Source: a virus. From it: a DNA stretch of 26,945 nucleotides. Of this stretch, positions 6,642 to 13,359 are shown one piece after another. The stretch is taken from IMG/VR virus record IMGVR_UViG_3300037093_000174, positions 1 through 26,945 of that record. The stretch is one strand, 5' to 3'. How positions within the stretch are numbered: the stretch's first letter is position 1; every line of letters starts with the position of its first letter. The notes under the pieces were generated by a model. The model was not told the DNA's origin. It saw only the letters and a program-made list of their open reading frames with translations, and ran no database searches. The position numbers and the translations under genes are program-made.

Positions 6642-6697
6642 GCTATTGCGCTACCACGATAGCGTGGTATCAGGCTATCGTGATAGCAAAGTAGCAA
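6642..6697. repeat. Seven phased 8-bp GATAGC-type repeats before parA, likely parS/operator
   Basis: Consecutive 8-mers in strict register read GCTATTGC, GCTACCAC, GATAGCGT, GGTATCAG, GCTATCGT, GATAGCAA, AGTAGCAA. Units 1, 2 and 5 are in reverse orientation (GCTA), the others forward. The array ends five bases before the parA ATG. Ribbon-helix-helix partition proteins such as omega and ParG bind short repeats of this style in front of parA; assignment to the protein at 7338 is inference. Confidence 0.75.
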
Positions 6698-6702
6698 CCG
6701 AT

Positions 6703-7359
6703 ATGCGGACCGTCGCATTGCTCGCCCGGAAGGGCGGGACCGGGAAGACAACCCTCGCCGTGCATCTGGCTGTTCTCGCGGCCGAGGCCGGGCGGCGAGT
6801 GCTGCTGGTGGACACCGACCCGCAGCGCAGCGCCGGCGACTGGCGGCGCGCCCGCGAGTCGGACACCCCCCGCCTGGTCGAGTGCGTCGCGAAGCGCGTC
6901 CCGGAGGTCCTCGAGCTCGCCCGGCAGGAGGGCATCGACCTGGTCGTGGTGGACACGCGGCCGAGCGTCGAAGCCGAGACGGCGGAGATCGCGCGGCTCT
7001 CCGACCTGGTGCTGATCCCGACCGGCGCGGGGATCCTCGATCTTCGCGCGATCGCGGCGACGGCCGACATGGTGCGGTCGCTTCGGTCGGGTGCGCGCGC
7101 GACCATGATCGTGCTGAACGGGGTCCAGCCCTCCCCCGGCTTCGGTGAGAACGCCCTGACGGTCGAGGCGCGGCGCGCCCTGGCCGCCTATCGGATTCCG
7201 GTCGCGGACGTGGCGATCGGCCGGCGCGTCGCGTTCGCGCATGCGCTGATCGACGGCCGGTCGGTCACCGAGTTCGAACCGCGCGGCAAGGCCGCCCAGG
7301 AGCTTCGCAAGCTGTACACCCACATGGAGACGGTTCTATGGCCCGCCGCGCCCGCTTGA
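6703..7359 (+). CDS. parA: Type Ib ParA partition ATPase
   Basis: The product has 218 residues. The N-terminus holds the deviant Walker A motif KGGTGKTT with the signature lysine, followed by LLVDTDPQRSAGDW and the Walker A-prime segment LVVVDTRP. There is no N-terminal helix-turn-helix domain, which makes it a short, type Ib ParA. These ATPases coat the nucleoid and move plasmid complexes bound by the partner protein. Start choice: an upstream frame from 6640 would translate the repeat array, so the ATG at 6703 is preferred. The gene overlaps the partner gene at 7338 by 22 bp. Expression is probably repressed by the partner binding the upstream array. Confidence 0.92.
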   Translation: MRTVALLARKGGTGKTTLAVHLAVLAAEAGRRVLLVDTDPQRSAGDWRRARESDTPRLVECVAKRVPEVLELARQEGIDLVVVDTRPSVEAETAEIARLSDLVLIPTGAGILDLRAIAATADMVRSLRSGARATMIVLNGVQPSPGFGENALTVEARRALAAYRIPVADVAIGRRVAFAHALIDGRSVTEFEPRGKAAQELRKLYTHMETVLWPAAPA

Positions 7360-7610
7360 ATCTGGACGACCTGACCGTGACCCGAGCAGCGCCGGCCCAT
7401 GCTGCGCCGGCCGCCGCGGAGCCTGCCCCCGGGCGCTTGACCGGGGGACCGAAGGATGCGCGTCGCGGGCAGACGCTCCGGCTTGAACCCGAGGCGTGGC
7501 AGCAGCTCAAGATGCTTGCGATCGCGGAGGGGAAGACCTCGCATGATCTGCTGATCGAGGCGGTGAACCTGCTGTTCGACCACTACAACCGGCCGACGAT
7601 AGCAGGGTAG
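7338..7610 (+). CDS. Ribbon-helix-helix partition partner (ParG/omega-like)
   Basis: The product has 90 residues. Residues 1-40 are a flexible Ala/Pro-rich N-terminus with basic residues (MARRARLNLDDL), comparable to the mobile ParA-stimulating tail of ParG. Residues about 44-83 fit a ribbon-helix-helix fold: strand QTLRLEP, helix EAWQQLKMLAIAEGK, then TSHDLLIEAVNLLFDHY. Such proteins bind short repeats as dimers, repress the operon and load ParA. It overlaps parA by 22 bp, and GGAG precedes its ATG. Its last codons and stop lie inside the second 8-bp array (7598-7645), so coding and centromere-like sequence are shared. Confidence 0.8.
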   Translation: MARRARLNLDDLTVTRAAPAHAAPAAAEPAPGRLTGGPKDARRGQTLRLEPEAWQQLKMLAIAEGKTSHDLLIEAVNLLFDHYNRPTIAG

Positions 7611-7645
7611 CGTGATAGCTCGATAGCACGATAGCATGATAGCAA
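7598..7645 (+). repeat. Six phased direct 8-bp GATAGC repeats behind the partition genes
   Basis: The units are GATAGCAG, GGTAGCGT, GATAGCTC, GATAGCAC, GATAGCAT, GATAGCAA, all in forward orientation and exact 8-bp register. The core GATAGC is intact in five of six. The array covers the stop of the ribbon-helix-helix gene and the region before the HerA-like start. It matches the core of the 6642-6697 array, which suggests binding by the same protein. Confidence 0.8.
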
Positions 7646-7662
7646 TCGGGAGTTTGCCGGAA

Positions 7663-9495
7663 ATGGGTAATCTACCCATCTCAATGGACACTCTGCCCGT
7701 TCCGCCGGCCGTGCTGGAGAAGCACGTCGCCGTGCTGGGCAAGACCGGCAGCGGCAAGAGCAACACCGCGAAGGTGTTTGTCGAGCACCTGCTCGATCGC
7801 GGCGAGCGGGTCTGCATCATCGATCCGGCGAACGCCTGGTGGGGCATGCGGTTGAGCGCCTCGGGCCGCGAAGCCTCGCCCTATCCGATCGCGATATTCG
7901 GGGGCGACCGCGGCGACCTAGCGATCGCCGCGGCGCATGGCAGCGCGGTGGCCGAGGCGATCGGCACGTCGAACTCGTCGGCTATCATCTCCACCCGGCA
8001 AATGAGTGTGAAGGCGCGGACTGGCTTTTTCGCGGATTTCGCTGAGACACTCCTGCAGGTGAACCGCGGCCTGCTGCACCTGGTCATCGATGAGGCGCAC
8101 CTGTTCGCGCCGCAGGGCAAGGTACCCGACCCGCTGTCCGGCCGGATGCTGTCGGCGGCGAACGAACTCGTGAGCCAGGGCCGCGGGATCGGTCTGCGTA
8201 TCATCCTGATCTCGCAGCGGCCGGCCAAGCTGCACAAGGACTCGCTGACCCAGGTCGAGACGATGGTCGCGCTGCGGTTCATCGCGCCGCAGGACACGGA
8301 CGCGATCGAGGACTGGATCAAGAAATGGGTCCGCCGCCAGAAGGGTGCGGACTTTGGTGAGGACGTGATCGCCTCCCTGCCGTCGCTACAAACCGGCGAT
8401 GCTTGGGTCTGGGCCCCCGAGATCGGCTTGCTGGAGCGGGTGCATTTCCCGCTGGCGCGGACGTTCGACAGCGGCACGCCACAGGCAGCCGATCACGGTC
8501 CGGCGCTATCTGGAATCAACCTCGACGCGCTGCGCGGCCGGCTGGAGACGGTCGAGGCGGAGATCAAGGCGAACGACCCTGCGGCACTCCGGGCGGAGAT
8601 CGCGCGGTTGCGCGGGCAGGTGTCGGCCGGCGACCCCGCCGGGGATCGCGAGGCGGTGCGCGCCGCGGCCTTCGGGGCGGGCCTGGCTGCCGGCCTGGCC
8701 GAGAGGCAGGCGGAGGTGGACCGCTTGCGGCAGTATCTGGTTCGGGTGGCCGAGGTGACGGACCGGATCGTTGAAAACGGGTCCGTGCTGCTGCATGCGG
8801 TCCAGACGGTGCGGGACGGCTCGCTTGCGGCGTCGGTTGGCAATGTCGACCATGGCCTGACCCTGGCCAGCCCGGAGGAACGGAGCAGGGACGCGGATTC
8901 GGCGCGAATCGCTGACTCGGATCGAGTCGAGACGGGCATTGGTGCGTCGCCCCCGGAGCCCGGCCCGGTCGCCATCACCACGCGGCGGCCGGCGCCAGCG
9001 GGCCGTCCCGAGGCCACGCCCGACGCGCAGCGCGGCGAACTCACCACGGCCGCGCGGCGCCTGCTGGCAGTGCTGGTGGAGCGCGCACCGGCCCGGCTGA
9101 CCTGGGGCCAGGTCGCCACGCTGGCCGGCCTGAAAGCCAGCGGCGGGTACTTCAACACCGGGGTCCGCCTGCTGCGCGGCGCGGGCCTGGTGGCCGAGGC
9201 CGGCGCGCACGTCTGGGCGTCCGAGACAGCGATCCAGGAGAACGGGGGAAGGCCGCGGCGCCGGCAGACGCCGGCTGAGGTCCTGGCGATGTGGTGCGAG
9301 AAGCTTCCCGCGCCGGCACCGGCGATGCTGCGCGCGCTGGCGGAGCGAGAGGGCGTGGTGCCGGCCGACCTGGCGGAGCTGCTGCACCTGCAGCCGCGCG
9401 GCGGTTTCTGGAACCGAGGTGTGGCGCTGCTGCGCAACAACAACCTGGTCCAGATCCGCGGCGGCGTGATGCGTCTCGCGGCGGAACTCCGCTAG
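7663..9495 (+). CDS. HerA/DUF87-like ATPase with two C-terminal winged-helix repeats
   Basis: The product has 610 residues from ATG 7663, which has GGGAG upstream. An ATG at 7636 would add nine residues but sits in the repeat array and lacks a ribosome site. Walker A GKTGSGKS is at 26-33 and Walker B LVIDEAH at 140-146; ISQRP follows near 185, as in HerA/FtsK-type DNA motors. A helical segment of about 280-370 with a coiled-coil look precedes two similar C-terminal units: TWGQVATLAGLKASGGYFNT with LLRGAGLV, and VPADLAELLHLQPRGGFWNR with LLRNNNLV. These look like tandem winged helices that bind DNA. It lies downstream of the partition genes and probably shares their transcript. A role in DNA translocation, replication or transfer is likely; no nuclease partner (NurA) was seen. 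Confidence 0.85.
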   Translation: MGNLPISMDTLPVPPAVLEKHVAVLGKTGSGKSNTAKVFVEHLLDRGERVCIIDPANAWWGMRLSASGREASPYPIAIFGGDRGDLAIAAAHGSAVAEAIGTSNSSAIISTRQMSVKARTGFFADFAETLLQVNRGLLHLVIDEAHLFAPQGKVPDPLSGRMLSAANELVSQGRGIGLRIILISQRPAKLHKDSLTQVETMVALRFIAPQDTDAIEDWIKKWVRRQKGADFGEDVIASLPSLQTGDAWVWAPEIGLLERVHFPLARTFDSGTPQAADHGPALSGINLDALRGRLETVEAEIKANDPAALRAEIARLRGQVSAGDPAGDREAVRAAAFGAGLAAGLAERQAEVDRLRQYLVRVAEVTDRIVENGSVLLHAVQTVRDGSLAASVGNVDHGLTLASPEERSRDADSARIADSDRVETGIGASPPEPGPVAITTRRPAPAGRPEATPDAQRGELTTAARRLLAVLVERAPARLTWGQVATLAGLKASGGYFNTGVRLLRGAGLVAEAGAHVWASETAIQENGGRPRRRQTPAEVLAMWCEKLPAPAPAMLRALAEREGVVPADLAELLHLQPRGGFWNRGVALLRNNNLVQIRGGVMRLAAELR

Positions 9496-9526
9496 CCTTT
9501 TTCTACACCAACAGGTTGCATCCTTG

Positions 9527-9555
9527 TTGTTCCGCAACTTACGCGAGCATATATA
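9527..9555 (+). promoter_or_regulatory. Predicted promoter for the DUF6362-like gene
   Basis: TTGTTC (9527-9532) and TATATA (9550-9555) are separated by 17 bp, in the only AT-rich part of this 80-bp gap. GGAGG (9566-9570) follows as ribosome site. A small GCGG/CCGC stem with a T-run around 9481-9502 could end the upstream transcript. Confidence 0.45.
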
Positions 9556-9577
9556 GCCGGGCTTTGGAGGGCTGGTG

Positions 9578-10117
9578 ATGCGGGACGGGCCGATCGCCGG
9601 CCGTTTCAGCGCAGCGGAGGTTGAGGAACGTCTTACCGATGCGGGGCGGGTGTTGCTGGCGCTTCCGTGGTCCGGCTGTTTTCCCGCCGGTTTCCGGAAC
9701 CTCTGGCCCGACCAAGGCAGAGCATCCACGCGCCGCCGCGTGCCGACCGCGCAGCAGATCAGCGCGATGGATGCGGCCTACGGCTGGACAGCCTTCATCA
9801 TCGACCAGGACGAGCGCCGCTTTGTGCTGATGCGGTCGCTTGTGCTGTCGGAGGCAGGCGCGAAGCCGCGCCATGTGTGGACCTGGCGCCGCATGCAGAG
9901 GTTGACCGGCCTTCACCGCGACACGCTCAAGGTGCGGTGGGGCCGCGGCATCGACCGCATCGTGCGCGGGTTGAACAGGCCGGCCGTTGCTATCGGCGCG
10001 CACCGGCCACCTTTCGGGCCGTTCCGGAGCCTAAACCACGGGAAACCCGAGCTTGCGGGTGACATGCCCGGCCATAAGCCGTTGCGTTCGCCCATTCGGG
10101 TCGAGGGTGTGCTATAA
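9578..10117 (+). CDS. DUF6362-like phage protein
   Basis: The product has 179 residues from ATG 9578, seven bases after GGAGG; a GTG lies one codon upstream. The reading agrees with DUF6362 as I know it. FSAAEVEERLTDAGRVLLAL is followed by WP and a PTAQQISAMD segment. Then comes a C-terminal helix-turn-helix-like stretch: TWRRMQRLTGLHRDTLKVRW then IDRIVRGLN. The family occurs in alphaproteobacterial prophages; the C-terminal part resembles DNA-binding helices of sigma or small-terminase type. The function is not established. The last 45 residues are Pro/Gly-rich and probably disordered. It stands alone between the HerA-like gene and the recombination region. Confidence 0.65.
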   Translation: MRDGPIAGRFSAAEVEERLTDAGRVLLALPWSGCFPAGFRNLWPDQGRASTRRRVPTAQQISAMDAAYGWTAFIIDQDERRFVLMRSLVLSEAGAKPRHVWTWRRMQRLTGLHRDTLKVRWGRGIDRIVRGLNRPAVAIGAHRPPFGPFRSLNHGKPELAGDMPGHKPLRSPIRVEGVL

Positions 10118-10182
10118 AGCGGGCAGAATCGCGCCTGTTTGCGTCCAGCGCACCGCCTCGCCCGCCTTTCTGGCATTGCGAG

Positions 10183-10202
10183 GACATTGTCATGGCAATG
10201 TC
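10183..10202. repeat. Inverted repeat 7-6-7
   Basis: GACATTG and CAATGTC are perfect 7-bp arms around TCATGG. It lies 66 bp after the DUF6362-like stop. Without a T-run it is not a canonical terminator. The 6-bp spacer resembles that of recombinase sites, but the arms do not resemble Xer half-sites. Confidence 0.5.
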
Positions 10203-10226
10203 GGGGGCCGATACCGGCCTGATTCC

Positions 10227-10259
10227 GGGCCACTTCTAGGCCACTTTTAGGCCATTCCC
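10227..10259 (+). repeat. Three tandem 11-bp repeats
   Basis: The units are GGGCCACTTCT, AGGCCACTTTT and AGGCCATTCCC, sharing the core GGCCAYT. The 11-bp period is close to one helical turn, as in iterons or accessory protein sites. They lie 146 bp before the dif-like core at 10405. The DNA between (10260-10404) shows no gene. Confidence 0.55.
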
Positions 10260-10404
10260 AGGCGCCCGGCCTGTCGATTTCCAGCATCTAAATAGCGGCT
10301 GATTAGCGCATCGAAAACCCGGCCGAGGGCGATACATAAGCCGTCGCGCGGTGAGACAATAACCGGCCTCGCGAGCCGGCGAAGCGATAAATAATCCGCC
10401 CAGC

Positions 10405-10432
10405 GCGGGACATAATGACTGTTATGTAGCAG
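10405..10432 (+). other. dif-like XerC/XerD recombination site
   Basis: The left arm is GCGGGACATAA, the centre TGACTG and the right arm TTATGTAGCAG. The inner arms ACATAA and TTATGT are perfectly inverted around a 6-bp centre. E. coli dif has the same CATAA-N6-TTATG core; by eye each 11-bp arm matches it at 7 of 11 positions. The site ends four bases before the earliest start of the tyrosine recombinase gene. It is a likely multimer-resolution or integration site. Confidence 0.6.
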
Positions 10433-10436
10433 TCGA

Positions 10437-11309
10437 TTGGACAGCAAGACCGTGGAATCACAATCAGTTACGGCTCTTCCGGGCGGTGACGAGATGCTGA
10501 TTCGGGCGTGGCTTCATGGGCGGCCGAGGAACACGGTCACCGCCTATCGAAACGATACCTCCCGATTCCTGGCGCACGCCGGCAAGCCGCTGGCGGAGAT
10601 CGCGCTGGCCGACCTCCAGGCCTGGGACACTTCCCTGGTCAACGATCGGCCGGCCTCGCGGATGCGCCGGCTGTCAGCGGCCAAGTCGCTGCTGACCTTC
10701 GCGCACGGCCTGGGCGCCATCACCACGGACCCGGGCCGTGCGCTCCGCCTGACAAAGCCCACCGCCACCGCGGCCGAGCGGATTCTCTCGGAGGCTGACG
10801 TGGCGCGGATGATCGGAAGTGAGACGGATTCGAGTCGAAAGTGTCTCATCCGCCTGCTGTATCTCTGCGGCTTGCGGGCGTCGGAGGCCGCGGCGCTGTG
10901 CTGGCGTGACATGACGCCGGTCGGCAAGGCGGGCGCCGGCGAGGCGAAGATTCTCGGCAAGGGCGCCAAGCTGCGCACCGTCGGCATACCGGCGGCGCTG
11001 TGGCGCGACCTGGTTGCACTGAGCCCGGGGCGGCAGCCGAACGCTCCGGTGGTTCCAAGGTCGACCGGCCGCGCGTTCGACCGGCAAGCGGTGCACCGGG
11101 CAGTGAAGGCCGCGGCGCGGCGGGTCGGTTTGGGTAAATCCGTCTCGCCGCACTGGCTACGGCACAGCCATGCGAGCCACGCCCTCGATCGAGGGGCACC
11201 GCCGCAGGTGGTGCAAAAGGCGCTCGGCCATGCGTCGCTGGCGACGACGACTGGCTACCTGCATTCTCGCCGCGGCGATCACTCGGCGAGCTATCTGCCG
11301 GAGGTCTGA
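10437..11309 (+). CDS. XerC/XerD-like tyrosine recombinase
   Basis: The product has 290 residues from TTG 10437; GTG 10452 or ATG 10494 are alternative starts. Residues 1-110 resemble the SAM-like core-binding domain (AWLHGRPRNTVTAYRNDTSR). The catalytic set is complete: Arg147 in GLRASEAAALCW, Lys in GKGAKLR (about 175-178), His239 and Arg242 in PHWLRHSHAS, His265 in LGHASLATT and Tyr274 in TGYLH. Length and motifs fit XerC/D or a small phage integrase; the larger arm-binding domain of lambda-type integrases is absent. The dif-like site directly in front and the structured repeats behind it favour resolution or integration at a short site. Proximity to the site also suggests the protein could regulate its own expression. 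Confidence 0.9.
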   Translation: MDSKTVESQSVTALPGGDEMLIRAWLHGRPRNTVTAYRNDTSRFLAHAGKPLAEIALADLQAWDTSLVNDRPASRMRRLSAAKSLLTFAHGLGAITTDPGRALRLTKPTATAAERILSEADVARMIGSETDSSRKCLIRLLYLCGLRASEAAALCWRDMTPVGKAGAGEAKILGKGAKLRTVGIPAALWRDLVALSPGRQPNAPVVPRSTGRAFDRQAVHRAVKAAARRVGLGKSVSPHWLRHSHASHALDRGAPPQVVQKALGHASLATTTGYLHSRRGDHSASYLPEV

Positions 11310-11329
11310 CCGACCATTTCGAGCGTCTA

Positions 11330-11380
11330 AGCGGATTAATAGCCCTTAAATAGCCCTTAAATAGATGCCGATAATCCGCT
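11330..11380. repeat. 51-bp structured element behind the recombinase gene
   Basis: Perfect 9-bp arms AGCGGATTA (11330-11338) and TAATCCGCT (11372-11380) enclose 33 bp, which is exactly three 11-bp units: ATAGCCCTTAA, ATAGCCCTTAA and ATAGATGCCGA. It starts 20 bp after the recombinase stop. It could be a recombinase or accessory-protein site, or an operator. The 11-bp period recalls the repeats at 10227-10259, though the sequence differs. Confidence 0.65.
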
Positions 11381-11425
11381 GATTGTCGAGCCTGCCGAGA
11401 CCGCGAGGCCGCGGGCAGCTCGCAG

Positions 11426-11440
11426 GACTCAGGCTGAGTC
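11426..11440. repeat. GACTC/GAGTC palindrome, copy 1
   Basis: GACTCA-GGC-TGAGTC is a 15-bp palindrome followed by ATCGCGCGG. Each end is a GANTC site, the target of CcrM methylation. A close copy lies at 11634-11648. Confidence 0.5.
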
Positions 11441-11633
11441 ATCGCGCGGGGGAAACCTCGCACATAGCTCGCCTCGACTGCCGGCGGTGATGGCGAGCGC
11501 GATCGCGCGGGAGCCATGCGTCGATCGAGCCCGGATCGGGCGATATCGGCGCGCTGCGCGATAGCTCCAGGATCCGCACCTGGTCGGCGGCAGCAGCTCC
11601 AGGCCTGGGAGCTATGCGTCGCGGCACCAGGCT

Positions 11634-11648
11634 GACTCAGGTTGAGTC
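11634..11648. repeat. GACTC/GAGTC palindrome, copy 2
   Basis: GACTCA-GGT-TGAGTC is followed by CTCGCGCGG. Together with copy 1 it forms a 24-bp direct repeat with two mismatches, 208 bp apart. The gap from 11310 to 11800 contains these, the 51-bp element and imperfect inverted copies of a GAGCTATGCGTCG-like segment, but no convincing gene. Confidence 0.5.
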
Positions 11649-11800
11649 CTCGCGCGGCTGACGGCCGCGCGCATCGATGTTGATTCCGCGCCTGCCCTCC
11701 CCCCCACCCCCTCCATCGGGGGGAGGCCCACCCGGTCCGCCGTTCGGTGGCCCGAAACGCTGACGTCGACCACCCCCACCACTCTGTCGGGAGAACCCGT

Positions 11801-12529
11801 ATGAGCGCGGCAACGTCACCAGAGTCCCCACACCGCCAGGCCGAGCTTGCCTGGATTGCCACCTGCTGCCGGCATGAGCATCGCCGGCGCGAGCAGGACG
11901 GCCGCGCCGTCAACCGCATCGGTCGGCTCACGCTGGAGAGCATGGATCGGTGCATCGAAGCTGGCCGGGTCAATCCCTGGCAGATCGCCACGCTCGCGAA
12001 GCATGGTCGCTTCGGCTTGCCTGATGATGTTTCACCCCTTGAACGTGCCGAGTGGCACGCTGCGATCGACGCACTGGAATTCGAGATGGCTAAGCCCACC
12101 GCGCCGTTTTTCTATGGCACCGGCGGCACCCCGTTTGTGGATGCGGCTGAGGCGTGGTTCTGGGCGCTCGATTGCCGGGATGCGCTGGATAGCGGCGCGC
12201 GCTGCGGAAGCCTGCGCGCCGGCCGGCCGTGTGATCCTGATGACGTGGTGAACGCCATGTCGCGTCTGCAACTTCCTCCGGTTCACGCGCGGAACGTGGT
12301 GTCGTGGGGCAACAAGCGGACGGCGCCGCCGGAAGGGTCCGACGCTCGGCGGCTCTGGGATGAGGTGATGGGTCACCTGACCATCGTGCTGCGCGCGAAG
12401 GGGATAGTTCGAACGCCCGGCCCGACCGTCTTCGAACTGATGGATCTGCCCTTGGCCTACCTCGCCTCGATCTCCGGCGAGCCCGAACCGGAGAGCGCGG
12501 GCCCGGCCTTGGCGGCTGCCGCGGAGTGA
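11801..12529 (+). CDS. Hypothetical phage protein, 242 residues
   Basis: The ATG at 11801 has GGGAG nine bases upstream, so it is preferred over the longer frame from 11747. The reading is well-behaved and partly acidic: an N-terminal His/Arg-rich helix (WIATCCRHEHRRREQDGRAV), WQIATLAKHGRFGLPD, and a central helical part with AWFWALDCRDALDSG. The Ala/Glu-rich C-terminus looks disordered. No family was recognised. Its stop overlaps the next gene (GTGA), which in turn leads to HNH and portal, so it is probably part of the packaging operon or its regulation. Confidence 0.7.
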   Translation: MSAATSPESPHRQAELAWIATCCRHEHRRREQDGRAVNRIGRLTLESMDRCIEAGRVNPWQIATLAKHGRFGLPDDVSPLERAEWHAAIDALEFEMAKPTAPFFYGTGGTPFVDAAEAWFWALDCRDALDSGARCGSLRAGRPCDPDDVVNAMSRLQLPPVHARNVVSWGNKRTAPPEGSDARRLWDEVMGHLTIVLRAKGIVRTPGPTVFELMDLPLAYLASISGEPEPESAGPALAAAAE

Positions 12530-12744
12530 GGGAATCGGGGTTCCGCGTCGCAGGCCTGGGGCGGACGGCCGGACATGCCCTGACCTGGCGTGCGGCGTGG
12601 CGGATGTATGAGCCGTACGTTCCGGCAGCGGAACTCGCGCAGCGCGCGCCGGAGTTGGCGATCGACTACGATTTCACCTGCAGCGTGATCGAGGACCGCA
12701 TTGCGTTCCTCGCTCGCCACGCCGGCCGAGCGATGCCGGAGTGA
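12526..12744 (+). CDS. Hypothetical protein, 72 residues
   Basis: The GTG start overlaps the preceding TGA by four bases, and the stop lies one base before the TTG proposed for the HNH gene. The reading includes ALTWRAAWRMYEPYVPAAE and FTCSVIEDRIAFLARHAG, mostly helical. No family was recognised. The tight spacing on both sides supports it as a coupled cistron. Confidence 0.6.
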   Translation: MRESGFRVAGLGRTAGHALTWRAAWRMYEPYVPAAELAQRAPELAIDYDFTCSVIEDRIAFLARHAGRAMPE

Positions 12745-12745
12745 G

Positions 12746-13093
12746 TTGCCCTACCGTCCGCCTGTCCACCAGCCGGCGATCGGCAGCGTCGCACAGCGGC
12801 GTTTGCAGCTCGATCGGTGGCGTGGCTCGGCCGCGTCGCGCGGGTACGACGCGGCCTGGAGAGAGTTGCGCCTCTCGAAGCTCAAAGCCGATCCGCTCTG
12901 CTGGTGGTGTTTGCAGAAAGGCGTGCTGACCCCGGCGAACACGGTGGATCACATCGAGCCGATTACCGAGCGGCCGGACCTCCGGCTGGTCTGGAGCAAT
13001 CTGCGCTCCGGCTGCAAGCCGTGTCATGACGCGCACACCGCGCACCAGGTCGCGGCCGGCCATCGCGGGATGCGAGGCCGGACCAAGTCATAG
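12746..13093 (+). CDS. Phage HNH endonuclease
   Basis: The product has 115 residues if started at TTG 12746, just after GGAG; the frame is open back to a TTG at 12701, which would overlap the upstream gene. The fold is recognisable: SRGYDAAWRELR, CWWC as the first zinc pair, VDHIEPI as the HNH core, then NLRSGCKPCHDAHT with the Asn, the second Cys pair and the final His. In many siphophages an HNH endonuclease next to the terminase takes part in cos cleavage or packaging. Here its neighbour is the portal gene, while the terminase lies 12 kb away. The start codon is the main doubt. Confidence 0.85.
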   Translation: MPYRPPVHQPAIGSVAQRRLQLDRWRGSAASRGYDAAWRELRLSKLKADPLCWWCLQKGVLTPANTVDHIEPITERPDLRLVWSNLRSGCKPCHDAHTAHQVAAGHRGMRGRTKS

Positions 13094-13318
13094 CAGCCGC
13101 TGCTGCCGCGGATCGTGGACCTGTCTGCCCGCCGAGGATCTGACGGCTGCGGGCCACGTCCGCCCGGTCGCGCCATGCCAGGGTGCCGCCCACATGCGGC
13201 GGCGATCGGCGTAGGCCCGCTGCTTCGCGTCGGCCTCGGCGAGCGTGAGCACGGTCACCTCGACCCGCACCGGCTGCGGCTGATAGGCGCGCGGCGGATC
13301 GCCGGCGACGTCGGTCAT
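13088..13318 (-). CDS. Hypothetical protein on the opposite strand, 76 residues
   Basis: The ATG at 13318 is preceded by GAAGGA at ideal distance, which is the main support. The reading begins MTDVAGDPPRAYQPQPVRVE, continues VTVLTLAEADAKQRAYADRR and ends in a basic tail. No family was recognised. It faces the HNH gene tail to tail with a 6-bp overlap and diverges from the portal gene. A lone reversed gene here would be a small insertion into the packaging operon. Confidence 0.5.
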   Translation of the reverse strand: MTDVAGDPPRAYQPQPVRVEVTVLTLAEADAKQRAYADRRRMWAAPWHGATGRTWPAAVRSSAGRQVHDPRQQRLL

Positions 13319-13359
13319 GGCTGCTGTCCTTCAAGCCCGCATCGACCGGAGTTTAACAC

